From Hymenobacter oligotrophus (GTDB lineage Bacteria > Bacteroidota > Bacteroidia > Cytophagales > Hymenobacteraceae), in the NCBI RefSeq assembly GCF_003574965.1, contig NZ_CP032317.1, positions 2,108,001-2,172,000 on the forward strand: a stretch of DNA of 64,000 nt, given 5' to 3'. Position 1 is the first letter of the stretch, and every line of letters starts with the position of its first letter. Below, piece after piece: positions 47,433 through 56,558 of the stretch. The notes under the pieces were generated by a model. It did not search any database. It saw only the letters and a list, made by a program, of their open reading frames with translations, and was not told where the DNA came from. The translations under genes were made by a program, and so were the position numbers.

Positions 47433-48896
47433 ATGCTTGAATTTTACCTCAACGACCAACTGGTGCGGCCCGCGCAACCCGCCGGCAGCACCCTGCTCGA
47501 TTTCATCCGGTATCAGCAGCACCTTACCGGCACCAAAATCGGGTGCCGCGAGGGCGACTGCGGCGCCTGTACCGTGCTGGTAGGCGAGTTGCAGCCCGAC
47601 GAGCAAACCGTGCGCTACCAGAGCATGACAAGCTGCCTCACGCCGCTGGGCAATGCGCACGGCCGCCACATCGTAACCGTCGAGGGCATCAGCCCCGCCG
47701 CAGACCGCGCCCTCACGCCAGTGCAGCACGCCGTAGTGGCCGAGGGCGGCACGCAGTGCGGCTTTTGCACGCCCGGTTTTGTGATGTCGCTGACGGGCCA
47801 CTGCCTAGGTGGCGCGGCTACCCCCGAGGCCACGCGGGCAGCCATGGACGGCAACATTTGCCGCTGCACGGGCTACAAGTCGTTGGAGCGCGCGGCCGAT
47901 AAGCTGGCAGCGCACTTGCTGGAGCGCGATGCGGCTCCGGCCCGCCTGGAGTGGCTGATTACCCAAGGCTTTGTGCCCAGCTACTTCGCCCAAATGCCCG
48001 CTAAGCTGGCCCAGGTGCGCGCTGCCACGGCGGCCGATGTGGCCGCCCAAACCGGCGGCCGCACGCCTGCTTCAGCCGAGCTACCGGCCAGCTGGCTGCT
48101 TGGCGGCGGCACCGATTTGCTGGTGCAGCGGCCCGACGAGGTGCTGGCCGCCGAGGTTAACCTGCTTTACGGCCACGCTACCCGCTGCTACGTGCGCGAG
48201 TTGCCCGCCGGGCAAGTGGCCCTAGGTGGCGCCACCACTGTGGAAGACCTGCGCCGCTCCGAGCTGATGCAGCGCCACTTTCCGCAGCTAGCGCGGCACC
48301 TCAAGTTGGTATCGAGCACCCCCATCCGCAACATGGCCACGGTGGCGGGCAACTTCGTGAATGCCTCGCCCATCGGCGACCTTACCATCTTCTTCCTGGC
48401 CCTGGGAGCCGAGCTGACGCTGCAAGATGCCGCCGGCCAGCAGCGCACCTTGCCGCTGCGCCAGCTGTACCGCGGCTACAAACAGCTCGACCGCCGCCCC
48501 GACGAGCAGATTGCCGAAATTCGCTTTCAGCCACCGGTTGCAGGCGAAGTGTTCAACTTCGAGAAAGTAAGCAAGCGCACGCACCTCGATATTGCCAGCG
48601 TAAACTCGGCCGCTCGGCTGCGCGTGGCCGACGGCGAGGTGCAGGAGGCGCACCTCTCGGCTGGCGGCGTGGGGCCCACGCCCTTGTACCTAGGGCAGGC
48701 ATCGGCTTACCTGATCGGTAAAGAACTTACGCCCGACACGCTACGCGGCCTCAACGAGGTCGCGCAGCAAGAAATCAGCCCGATTAGCGATGCGCGCGGC
48801 ACCGCCGAATACAAGCGCCTATTGCTGCGCCAGCTGCTGTACGCGCATTTTCTGGAGCATTTTCCGCAGCACGTTAGCCTGGCGGCGCTGGTGTAG
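47433..48896 (+). CDS. xdhA: Xanthine dehydrogenase small subunit (2Fe-2S and FAD)
   Basis: 487 residues from the ATG at 47433, since the N-terminus MLEFYLNDQLV is the first ferredoxin strand; six extra upstream codons are non-conserved. Two Fe-S clusters: GCREGDCGACTVL with a later Cys, and QCGFCTPGF/GNICRCTGY. FAD domain: WLLGGGTDLLVQ and STPIRNMATVAGNF; then the CO-dehydrogenase flavoprotein C-terminal domain. Carries electrons from the molybdenum site to FAD and NAD. Partner xdhB follows after 226 bases that hold a repeat element. Confidence 0.93.
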   Translation: MLEFYLNDQLVRPAQPAGSTLLDFIRYQQHLTGTKIGCREGDCGACTVLVGELQPDEQTVRYQSMTSCLTPLGNAHGRHIVTVEGISPAADRALTPVQHAVVAEGGTQCGFCTPGFVMSLTGHCLGGAATPEATRAAMDGNICRCTGYKSLERAADKLAAHLLERDAAPARLEWLITQGFVPSYFAQMPAKLAQVRAATAADVAAQTGGRTPASAELPASWLLGGGTDLLVQRPDEVLAAEVNLLYGHATRCYVRELPAGQVALGGATTVEDLRRSELMQRHFPQLARHLKLVSSTPIRNMATVAGNFVNASPIGDLTIFFLALGAELTLQDAAGQQRTLPLRQLYRGYKQLDRRPDEQIAEIRFQPPVAGEVFNFEKVSKRTHLDIASVNSAARLRVADGEVQEAHLSAGGVGPTPLYLGQASAYLIGKELTPDTLRGLNEVAQQEISPISDARGTAEYKRLLLRQLLYAHFLEHFPQHVSLAALV

Positions 48897-48908
48897 CCGA
48901 AGGCCTAA

Positions 48909-49099
48909 ACTCCCCTCCTTCTTTAAGGAGGGGACGCCGTGCCGAAGGCGCGGCTGGGGTGGTTAATCGTTGCTGATGTTAGGCAGCAACTTCAATCAAC
49001 CATACTCAATAAGCCCTAGGTCAACAACGCCAGCAACGCCCCAACCACCCCCGTTGCCGCTAAAGCGGCAACATCCCCTCCTCAGCTGAGGAGGGGAGT
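48909..49099. repeat. Inverted pair of REP-like units between xdhA and xdhB
   Basis: Two halves mirror each other. Left: hairpin CCCCTCCTT/AAGGAGGGG (48912-48933), a second GC hairpin, then GGGGTGGTT. Right: AACCACCCC, hairpin GTTGCCGC/GCGGCAAC (49053-49072), then the palindrome CCCCTCCTCAG/CTGAGGAGGGG (49075-49096). The outer ends ACTCCCCTCCT and AGGAGGGGAGT are complementary. The centre of about 80 bases is unstructured by eye and holds one CCTAGG. The layout is that of a REP doublet (REPIN). No transposase is encoded here. Confidence 0.7.
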
Positions 49100-49122
49100 T
49101 TTATTGCTTCGCATTCCCATCC

Positions 49123-51432
49123 ATGTACAACCTCGACGCTGCCGGCCACGTGCGCGGCGAATCGCAATACCTCGACGATATTCCGGTGCAGCGCGGCACC
49201 TTGCACGCGGCCGTGTACGCCTCGCCCCTAGCTCACGGTAAGCTGAACGGCCTGCGCCTGGAGGCTGCTTTGGCTGCGCCCGGCGTGGTACGCATCCTTA
49301 CGGCCGCCGACATACCCGGCGAAAACCAAATTGGTGGCATTGTACCCGACGAGCCGCTGCTGGCCGAAGGACATGTGCATTTCAGGGGGCAGCCGGTGGC
49401 GCTGGTGCTGGCCGAAACCGAACCACAAGCGCGCGCCGCCGCCAAGCTGATTGAGGCCGACATCGAGCCGCTGCCCGTGATAACTGACCCGCGGGTGGCC
49501 TATGCGCAAGGCGAGCTGATTGTGCCGCCCCGCACCTTCCGCCTCGGCGACCCAACCGCGGCGTGGGCCGAGTGCGCGCACATCATCGAGGGCACGGCCG
49601 AAAGCGGCGGGCAAGAACATTTGTACATCGAAACGCAGGGCGCCTACGCTTATCCCACCGAGCAAGGCGGGGTGCGCGTGCACTCATCAACCCAAGGCCC
49701 TACCGCCGCCCAACGCCACGCGGCGCGGGTGCTGGGCATTGGCATGCACCGCATCGAGGTGGATGTGGTGCGCCTGGGTGGCGGTTTTGGCGGCAAGGAA
49801 GACCAGGCTACCCCGTGGGCGGTGCTGGCGGCCCTAGGTGCCTACCTGCTCCGCAAGCCCGTGAAGCTGGTGCTGCCCCGCCACGACGACTTGCGCATGA
49901 CGGGCAAGCGCCACCCCTACTCCTCCGACTACAAACTGGGGCTTTCGGCCGACCTGAAGCTGCTGGCCTACGAAGTTACCTTCTACCAGAATGCCGGCGC
50001 CGCGGCCGATTTGTCGCCGGCGGTGCTCGAGCGTACGCTGTTCCATAGCACCAATACTTATTTCATTCCGAATGTGCAGGCCACGGCCTACAGCTGCCGC
50101 ACCAACCTGCCGCCCAACACGGCTTTCCGCGGGTTTGGCGGGCCGCAGGGCATGTTCGTGATTGAGTCGGCTATTGCCAAAGCGGCCGAGCAATTGGGCG
50201 TAACGGCCGCCGAAATTCAGCGGCGCAACCTGCTGCGCGAGGGCGACACGTTCCCGTTTGGGCAACCGGCCGAGCTGTGCAACGCCCATGCTTGCTGGCA
50301 CCGCGCCGAGCAAGCCTTCGGCCTAGGCAACTGGCAACAAGAGGTGGATGCCTTCAACCAAAGCAACACGCTGCGCAAGCGCGGATTGGCCATCATGCCC
50401 ATCTGCTTCGGCATTTCGTTTACCAAAACGGCCATGAACCAGGCCCGCGCCTTGGTGCACATATACACCGATGGCTCGGTGGGCATCAGCACCGGCGCCG
50501 TGGAAATGGGCCAGGGCGTGAACACCAAAATGGTGGAAGTGGCGGCACGCACCCTAGGTATCCGGAGCAACCGCATCCGCATCGAAACCACCAACACCAC
50601 GCGCGTAGCCAATACCTCGCCTTCGGCCGCCTCGGCCACCGCCGACCTTAATGGCAAGGCCGTGCAGCTGGCTTGCGAGCAGCTGCGCCAGCGCCTGCTG
50701 GCGCTGGCCGCCGAGGAGCTGTGCGTAGCCGAAGAAGGCCTGGAGATTTGCGACGAGCGGGTGCTCACAGCCGGGCACCCCATCGAGTCGGACTGGGAAA
50801 AGCTGGTGGCTGCGGCGTACTGGAAACGCATCAGCCTATCAGAAAACGCCCACTACGCCACGCCCGACTTGTGGTTTGATCAGAAAACCGAAAGCGGCTA
50901 CCCCTTTGCCTACCACGTGTACGGTACCGCCGCCGTGCAAGCCACCGTGGATGTGCTGCGCGGCACCTACGTGCTCGATGCCGTGCGCCTCGTGCACGAC
51001 TTTGGCCAGAGCATGGCCCCGGGCATCGACCGCGGCCAGGTGGAAGGCGGCTTGGTGCAAGGTTTGGGTTGGATGACCATGGAAGAGCTGCTGTACGACG
51101 AGCAAGGCCGCCTGCTCAGCAATACCCTCAGCACCTACAAAGTGCCCGATTTGTACTCGGTGCCCGCCGATGTGCAGATCGAGTTCCTGGAAACCGAAGG
51201 CCACCCCAGGGCCATTTTGCGCTCCAAAGCCGTAGGCGAGCCGCCGCTGATGTACGGCATCGGCGGCTACTTTGCCGTGCGCAACGCCATTCGGGCTGCC
51301 CGGCCCGATGTTGCGCCGGCGTTTTCGGCGCCCATCACGCCCGAGAAAGTGCTGATGGCGTTGTGCGCACCTAGGGCCGAAGCAAACACTTCGCCCACCG
51401 CGGCGGCAGCCCAAAGCGCCACCAAAGCCTAG
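49123..51432 (+). CDS. xdhB: Xanthine dehydrogenase molybdopterin-binding subunit
   Basis: 769 residues. MYNLDAAGHVRGESQYLDD starts the first molybdenum domain; GGGFGGKEDQ, FRGFGGPQG, and EMGQGVNTKMVEVAAR bind the molybdenum cofactor, and Glu706 in GEPPLMYGIGG is the likely catalytic base. Family: aldehyde oxidase/xanthine dehydrogenase. Hydroxylates hypoxanthine and xanthine. Stop codon is TAG inside CCTAGG; the next gene is in the same frame after 21 bases. Confidence 0.93.
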   Translation: MYNLDAAGHVRGESQYLDDIPVQRGTLHAAVYASPLAHGKLNGLRLEAALAAPGVVRILTAADIPGENQIGGIVPDEPLLAEGHVHFRGQPVALVLAETEPQARAAAKLIEADIEPLPVITDPRVAYAQGELIVPPRTFRLGDPTAAWAECAHIIEGTAESGGQEHLYIETQGAYAYPTEQGGVRVHSSTQGPTAAQRHAARVLGIGMHRIEVDVVRLGGGFGGKEDQATPWAVLAALGAYLLRKPVKLVLPRHDDLRMTGKRHPYSSDYKLGLSADLKLLAYEVTFYQNAGAAADLSPAVLERTLFHSTNTYFIPNVQATAYSCRTNLPPNTAFRGFGGPQGMFVIESAIAKAAEQLGVTAAEIQRRNLLREGDTFPFGQPAELCNAHACWHRAEQAFGLGNWQQEVDAFNQSNTLRKRGLAIMPICFGISFTKTAMNQARALVHIYTDGSVGISTGAVEMGQGVNTKMVEVAARTLGIRSNRIRIETTNTTRVANTSPSAASATADLNGKAVQLACEQLRQRLLALAAEELCVAEEGLEICDERVLTAGHPIESDWEKLVAAAYWKRISLSENAHYATPDLWFDQKTESGYPFAYHVYGTAAVQATVDVLRGTYVLDAVRLVHDFGQSMAPGIDRGQVEGGLVQGLGWMTMEELLYDEQGRLLSNTLSTYKVPDLYSVPADVQIEFLETEGHPRAILRSKAVGEPPLMYGIGGYFAVRNAIRAARPDVAPAFSAPITPEKVLMALCAPRAEANTSPTAAAAQSATKA

Positions 51433-51453
51433 GTTGGATTATTCGGAATTGCC

Positions 51454-52467
51454 TTGAGCTTGCTTACCGCTTCTCCATCCGTTCCGCGCGATTTGCCGGT
51501 GTGGCAGCACGCCGGCGCGTGCCTGCGCGCCGGCGTGCCCGTTGCGCTGCTGCTGGTGGTGAGCAGCAGCGGCTCGAGCCCCGGCCGGCAAGGCTTCAAG
51601 ATGACGGTTTCCGGGGGCAGCATGGCGGGCTCGGTGGGCGGCGGCATCATGGAGCACAAGTTTGTGGAGCTAGCGCGCAGCCGCATGGCCGAAGGCAACC
51701 ACGAATTGCTACTGCGCCAACAAATACACCGCAGCGAAGCCCCCCACCACCGCTCGGGCATGATTTGCTCGGGCGAGCAAACCTTGCTGCTGCTGCCGCT
51801 GCGCCCCGAGCATTTAGCTGCGCTCGATGCGATTGTAGCCATGCAGCAACGCGCCGCGAACGGCTGGCTGGCGGTGCACGCCGATGGCTCTTTGCACGTA
51901 GGCACCGGCGCGGTACCTAGGCCGCTGGGCTTCGCTCCCAAAACCACCCTAGGTGCCAACAACTGGCACTACACCGAGCACCTAGGCTTCCGCGACCAGC
52001 TCACCATCATTGGCGCTGGGCACGTGGCGCTGGCGTTGTCGCGCATTGTGGCCACGCTCGATTTTCACCTCTCGGTAATTGACGACCGGCCCGAGTTAAA
52101 TACCCTGCTCGACAACCCCTACGCCCACCAAAAACACTGCGTGCCCTACCACGAGCTGACCGACGCCGTACCCGCCGGCCCGCACCACTACGTGGTAATC
52201 ATGACGTTTGGCTACCGCTCCGATGCCGTTGCCCTGCGCCAGCTTATCGGCCACGAGCTGGCGTACCTAGGGCTGATGGGCAGCGAAGCTAAAATTGCCC
52301 AGCTGTTTGCCGAGCTACGACACGAGGGCTACACCGAGGCCCAGCTGAGCCGGGTGCAAGCGCCCGTGGGCGTGCCCATTGGCAGCCGCACCCCCGAAGA
52401 AATTGCCATCAGCGTAGCGGCGCAGCTTATTCAGCAGCGCAACGCCCCGCCGGCGGCGCGTACCTAG
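51454..52467 (+). CDS. xdhC: Xanthine dehydrogenase accessory factor XdhC
   Basis: 337 residues. VSSSGSSPGRQGFKM and GSMAGSVGGGIMEHKF form the XdhC N-terminal domain; LTIIGAGHVALALSRI begins the Rossmann-like C-terminal domain with IDDRPEL. XdhC-type proteins bind and sulfurate the molybdenum cofactor for XdhB. No in-frame ATG or GTG exists between the preceding TAG (51430) and the conserved core, so the start is most likely TTG at 51454 (or 51460). In the same frame as xdhB with 7 sense codons between, worth checking for readthrough. Stops at TAG inside CCTAGG. Confidence 0.87.
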   Translation: MSLLTASPSVPRDLPVWQHAGACLRAGVPVALLLVVSSSGSSPGRQGFKMTVSGGSMAGSVGGGIMEHKFVELARSRMAEGNHELLLRQQIHRSEAPHHRSGMICSGEQTLLLLPLRPEHLAALDAIVAMQQRAANGWLAVHADGSLHVGTGAVPRPLGFAPKTTLGANNWHYTEHLGFRDQLTIIGAGHVALALSRIVATLDFHLSVIDDRPELNTLLDNPYAHQKHCVPYHELTDAVPAGPHHYVVIMTFGYRSDAVALRQLIGHELAYLGLMGSEAKIAQLFAELRHEGYTEAQLSRVQAPVGVPIGSRTPEEIAISVAAQLIQQRNAPPAART

Positions 52468-52520
52468 GGCACGGCACACCAACGGGGCGTTGCAGGTAGT
52501 TTTTGGCAGTAGCCTATGAC

Positions 52521-53102
52521 CTAGCGCTTGGCGGCCAGGGCCTTTTGCGCGGCGGCCGTAGCCGGCGCGTAGGTCGGCTGAATCATGGCTAGCTCATCGA
52601 TGGAAAACCCCGACGACTTAATCCACCGCTGGAACTCCGGCGTGCGCACGTCCTCAATGCGGTCGTACTGGTGCTTGGCGGTGATTTGCTCGGCCAGGTC
52701 GCGGCCTGCGGTTTGCTCGATGATGTACGCTACGGCGCAGGGGCGGCCGGTGCGGTCGATAAAGCAGGGGCGGCGCTCGTGCGGGAAATCGTAGTTGGCG
52801 GGGTATTGTCCTGCCATCCAGTAATTGCGCAGCAGCTTGAGGGCGTGGTAGCGGTTGCGGCGTTGGCGGTTGGTAAGGGCACGGGTGCCTTTGCGTTGCA
52901 AAAGGGCCTCTACGTACTGAAAATGGGCGGTTACGCGCAGGTGTTCGTCGGTGGTGGAGGTAGGCTCGGTGCCAAACTTACGGACGTAGCTAACGTCGCC
53001 AAGAACCGCATTAACGGCCTCGGCTGAGGACGGTTTGCGCTGGCAGCATACACACAGCAATGCGCCCAGCAACAGGTGGGTGAAGATAAGCGGCAGTTTC
53101 AC
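52521..53102 (-). CDS. Lipoprotein of unknown function with a conserved FIDRTGRPCAVAY-type motif
   Basis: 193 residues. A hydrophobic start ends in LLCVCCQRK, a likely lipobox with two adjacent Cys. RRPCFIDRTGRPCAVAYIIEQTAGRDLAEQI in the middle is the only strongly protein-family-like segment; it has two Cys. The motif is split here for brevity; no enzyme match is known to me. The tail is Ala/Lys-rich. Upstream DNA (53103-53222) is AT-rich and could hold its promoter, but no exact -7 box is seen. Confidence 0.7.
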   Translation of the reverse strand: MKLPLIFTHLLLGALLCVCCQRKPSSAEAVNAVLGDVSYVRKFGTEPTSTTDEHLRVTAHFQYVEALLQRKGTRALTNRQRRNRYHALKLLRNYWMAGQYPANYDFPHERRPCFIDRTGRPCAVAYIIEQTAGRDLAEQITAKHQYDRIEDVRTPEFQRWIKSSGFSIDELAMIQPTYAPATAAAQKALAAKR

Positions 53103-53222
53103 GGTGGAGAGAAGTAATTGTATTCAATAAGCTGTATTTAAAGATGATTGTATTGCCTTGGCAGCGGCAAGTTATATACATGATCCTACAAAACATAAAA
53201 TAGTTGCAACAAAATAAAAATG

Positions 53223-55103
53223 TTATTGGTAGCCGGCGGCCTGCAGCCTGAACAGCTCGGCGTAGCGCCCGCCGCGGGCCAACAGCTCTTGGTGCGAGCC
53301 AATTTCGACGAACTGCCCGTGTTCGATTACCAGAATGCGGTCGGCCATGCGCACGGTGCTGAAACGGTGCGAGATAAGCACGGCCGTTTTGCCTTTGGTT
53401 AGCTCGGCAAAGCGCAAAAACACCTCGTGCTCGGCGCGGGCATCGAGGGCGGCGGTGGGCTCGTCGAGGATGAGCAACTGCGCATCGCGCATGTACGCCC
53501 GGCCCAGGGCAATCTTCTGCCACTCGCCGCCGCTCAGGTCGACACCGCCGGCAAAGCGCCGCCCAATCATCTGCTCGTAGCCACCGGGCAGCTTGCCAAT
53601 AACCGTGTCGGCGAGGCTGCGGCTGGCCGCGTCCGCGATGCGCGTTTGGTTTTGCCGCTCATCAATGCGGCCCACGGCAATGTTTTGGCCCGCAGGCAGC
53701 TGAAAGCGTACGAAGTCTTGGAAAATGACGCCGATTTCCTGCCGCAGCTCGGCTGGGTCGTAGGCGCGTAAATCGTGGCCGTCGAGCAAAATGCGGCCTT
53801 CGGTGGGGTCGTAGAGGCGGGCCAACAGCTTTACGAGGGTGGTTTTGCCGGCGCCGTTTTCGCCCACCAGCGCCAGCTTCTCGCCTGCGCGCAGCTCAAA
53901 GTTGAGGTGGCGCAAGGCCCACTTTTCGGCGTTGCGGTACTTAAAACCCACTTCCTCGAACCGGAAACCCTCGCGAATGGGCCGCGGAAACGGCAGGTAG
54001 GGCTGGCTGGCATCGCGCACAATGCGCGGCTTCATCTGGAAGAAATCAAAGAAATCCTGCAGGTACAGGGCGCCTTCGGCCAGCGAGCTGAAACGGCTGA
54101 GCACGCCTTCGAGCAAGCCCCGCAGGCGGGCAAACGAGCCGGCCAAAAACGTAAGCTGGCCAACCGTCATGCGCCCGTTCACGGCTTGCACAATCAGGTA
54201 CAAATAGGCGGCGTAGTAGCCCATGGTACCGATGGCGGCAAACACGGTGCCCCAGCTGGCGCGGCGTACGGCCAGCGTGCGGTTTTTCAGAAAAAACTCG
54301 GTGGACAGCGTCCGGAACCGCTCGATGAGAAAGCCCGACAGTCCGAAGATTTTCACCTCCTTGGCCGTGTCGTCGGAGGCGCCGGTTTGGCGCAGGTAGT
54401 CCAGCTCGCGGCGCTCGGGTGTCCAGCTATGCACCAAGGAGTAGCTGCGCTCGTTAAAGTGCGATTCGCCCAGAAAAGCCGGCACCACCGCCACGCCCAG
54501 CAACAGCAGCAGCCACGGGTTGTAAGCCACCAGGCCCGCGGCCAAAAAGCCCATGCTCAAAATATCCTGCGCCTGCCCCAGGAGCTGCGACATAAGCATG
54601 GTGCGCGACAGGGTTTGCCGCCGGGCGCGCTCGAGTTTGTCGTAAAAAGCAGCGTCCTCAAACTGGTCGAGGTCGAGTTCGGCGGCGTGCTCCATCAGCT
54701 TTACCGAGGAGTAGTTGGCCAGCAAGTCGCCCAGCAACGAATCGAGCAAAGCCACGGCCCGCCCCAGGGCATCGGAGAGCACCGCCAAGCCAAACTCCAG
54801 GGCCACCAGCGTGAGCACCGGCGTAAGCGGCACGGGGCCGCCGGCACTGCCTTGGTTTAGGCGCACCACCTCGTCGATAATCAGCCGACCGATGTAGAGC
54901 ATGGCCAGCGGCAGGCCAGCGCGCACCAGCCGCAGCAACGCGTTGAGCACAAACAACCTAGGGCTGGTTTGCCACACCAGGCGCATAAACGCGGGAATGT
55001 TGCGCAAGGCCGCCGCCCGCTCGCGCAGCGTAAGGGCAGGTTTGCCGTCGGGCCTAGGTCGTTTGGCCGATATGCGGCTGAAGAGGTTTGTCCAGAAGCT
55101 CAT
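53223..55103 (-). CDS. ABC exporter, fused permease and ATPase
   Basis: 626 residues from ATG (MSFWTNLFSRISAKRP); an open frame extends 155 codons further upstream but overlaps the divergent MFS gene and looks non-coding. Residues to about 370 are membrane-spanning, then the ATPase domain with Walker A GENGAGKTT, signature LSGGEWQKIALGRA, Walker B LLILDEPTAALD and the switch His in ISHRFS. Half-size exporter, forms a dimer; substrate unknown. Divergent from the MFS gene by 141 bases. Confidence 0.88.
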   Translation of the reverse strand: MSFWTNLFSRISAKRPRPDGKPALTLRERAAALRNIPAFMRLVWQTSPRLFVLNALLRLVRAGLPLAMLYIGRLIIDEVVRLNQGSAGGPVPLTPVLTLVALEFGLAVLSDALGRAVALLDSLLGDLLANYSSVKLMEHAAELDLDQFEDAAFYDKLERARRQTLSRTMLMSQLLGQAQDILSMGFLAAGLVAYNPWLLLLLGVAVVPAFLGESHFNERSYSLVHSWTPERRELDYLRQTGASDDTAKEVKIFGLSGFLIERFRTLSTEFFLKNRTLAVRRASWGTVFAAIGTMGYYAAYLYLIVQAVNGRMTVGQLTFLAGSFARLRGLLEGVLSRFSSLAEGALYLQDFFDFFQMKPRIVRDASQPYLPFPRPIREGFRFEEVGFKYRNAEKWALRHLNFELRAGEKLALVGENGAGKTTLVKLLARLYDPTEGRILLDGHDLRAYDPAELRQEIGVIFQDFVRFQLPAGQNIAVGRIDERQNQTRIADAASRSLADTVIGKLPGGYEQMIGRRFAGGVDLSGGEWQKIALGRAYMRDAQLLILDEPTAALDARAEHEVFLRFAELTKGKTAVLISHRFSTVRMADRILVIEHGQFVEIGSHQELLARGGRYAELFRLQAAGYQ

Positions 55104-55210
55104 AGGTAGTACGCGTGCATACGCTAAGGCATAACAAGCGGCTGCACGCTTTGGCCAAAAAGCTGCCAAACCAGGTGCGCAATCGGGCCCATTGGCCGTT
55201 GGCAGCGGCT

Positions 55211-55218
55211 TACCTTTG
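55211..55218 (+). promoter_or_regulatory. Bacteroidota-type -7 box (TACCTTTG) for the MFS gene
   Basis: TACCTTTG, 26 bases before the ATG at 55245; TTG at 55192-55194 could be -33 (spacing 16, a little short). Confidence 0.5.
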
Positions 55219-55244
55219 CCGCACCACGCGCGTACTACCTCGTT

Positions 55245-56426
55245 ATGCCTACTGCCCCCGCCCGGGTTTACACAGCCGGTTTCTGGCTGATGTGCCTTAG
55301 CTCGTTTCTGTTCTTTCTCTCCTTCAACCTGCTGATTCCAGAGCTGCCCGACCACCTCACGCGCCTGGGCGGCGGCGACTACAAAGGCTTTATCATTGCC
55401 TTGTTCACGCTCACGGCCGGGCTTTCGCGCCCGTTCAGTGGCAAGCTGGCCGATACGGTGGGGCGCATTCCGGTAATGGTGGTGGGCTCGTTGGTGTGCT
55501 TTATCTGCGGATTTTTCTACGTGTGGGCCACCACGGTTTTTAGCTTTTTGCTGCTGCGCCTGCTGCACGGTTTCAGCACGGGCTTTAAGCCCACGGGCAC
55601 GGCCGCGTTCATCGCCGACATTGTGCCCTTGGAGCGCCGCGGCGAGGCCATGGGCTACCTGGGCGTGGCGGGCTCATTGGGCATGGCGGCCGGGCCGGCG
55701 CTGGGCGGCTACCTCACCACCTACTTCCCACTGAACACGCTGTTCTACTTGTCGTCGGGGGCGGCGCTGCTTTCGGTGCTGGTGCAGGGCACCATGACGG
55801 AAACACTGCCCCGCGCCCAGCGGCAGCGCTTTCACCTAGGGCTGCTGAAGCTGCAGTGGCACGAGGTGCTCGATACGCAGGTGCTGGCGCCGGCCGTGGT
55901 TACGCTGCTGTGCCTGTTTCCGTACGGCGTAATGCTCACGGTAATACCCGACCAAAGCCGCACGTTGGGCATCGACAACAAAGGCCTGTTTTTTACTTGC
56001 TACACCTTGGCCTCGTTGCTGATCCGGCTGGTGGCCGGCCGCGCCTCCGACCGCTACGGCCGCGTGCCGGTGCTGCGCATCTCTACCATTATGCTGCTGG
56101 TGGCACTGGTAGTGCTGGCCCTGGCCCAAAGCAAGCTGATTTTCCTAGGTGCGGGAGTGCTGTTCGGGTTGGCAGCAGGCCTCAACTCACCCACCCTGTA
56201 CGCCTGGACGGTAGACCTCAGCGACCCGGAGCGCCGCGGCCGTGCCGTGGCTACCATGTACATCTTTCTGGAGGTGGGCATTGGTCTAGGTGCCCTGCTG
56301 GCCGGCTGGCTCTACAGCAACGAGCCCGTGCGCCTGCCGTGGGTGCATGGCCTAAGCGTGGCGTGCGTGGTGGCCGCTTTGGTATACCTGTACCGGCAGC
56401 CTACGCGCCAACTGGTGCGCGGCTAA
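55245..56426 (+). CDS. Major facilitator superfamily transporter
   Basis: 393 residues, twelve hydrophobic segments. GKLADTVGRIPVMVVG matches the loop 2-3 motif of MFS proteins, GRASDRYGRVPVLRI the repeat in the second half, and GVAGSLGMAAGPALGGYL resembles motif C of antiporters, which points to a drug- or metabolite-efflux type. Divergent from an ABC exporter. Substrate unknown. Confidence 0.88.
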   Translation: MPTAPARVYTAGFWLMCLSSFLFFLSFNLLIPELPDHLTRLGGGDYKGFIIALFTLTAGLSRPFSGKLADTVGRIPVMVVGSLVCFICGFFYVWATTVFSFLLLRLLHGFSTGFKPTGTAAFIADIVPLERRGEAMGYLGVAGSLGMAAGPALGGYLTTYFPLNTLFYLSSGAALLSVLVQGTMTETLPRAQRQRFHLGLLKLQWHEVLDTQVLAPAVVTLLCLFPYGVMLTVIPDQSRTLGIDNKGLFFTCYTLASLLIRLVAGRASDRYGRVPVLRISTIMLLVALVVLALAQSKLIFLGAGVLFGLAAGLNSPTLYAWTVDLSDPERRGRAVATMYIFLEVGIGLGALLAGWLYSNEPVRLPWVHGLSVACVVAALVYLYRQPTRQLVRG

Positions 56427-56558
56427 CCCAAGCGCTAAAAATATTCATACAATCTTCTTTTAGATATAAGCCAGCCGTGTACTTTTAGGCTACCAAAACT
56501 GCGTATCCCCTGCATTTAGCCGCGGCCACCCAGCTTTTAGGTGGACTTATCGCGCTAT

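Noticed and set aside
52440-52492. Inverted repeat CAACGCCCC/GGGGCGTTG as terminator of xdhC
   Set aside because: Only nine pairs, with a 35-base loop, one arm within the coding sequence and a weak T run after it; too weak to call.
55104-55568. N-terminal extension of the ABC exporter by 155 codons
   Set aside because: It runs antisense through the start of the MFS gene, is Gln/Arg-rich and lacks membrane helices; the ATG at 55103 matches the exporter family start.
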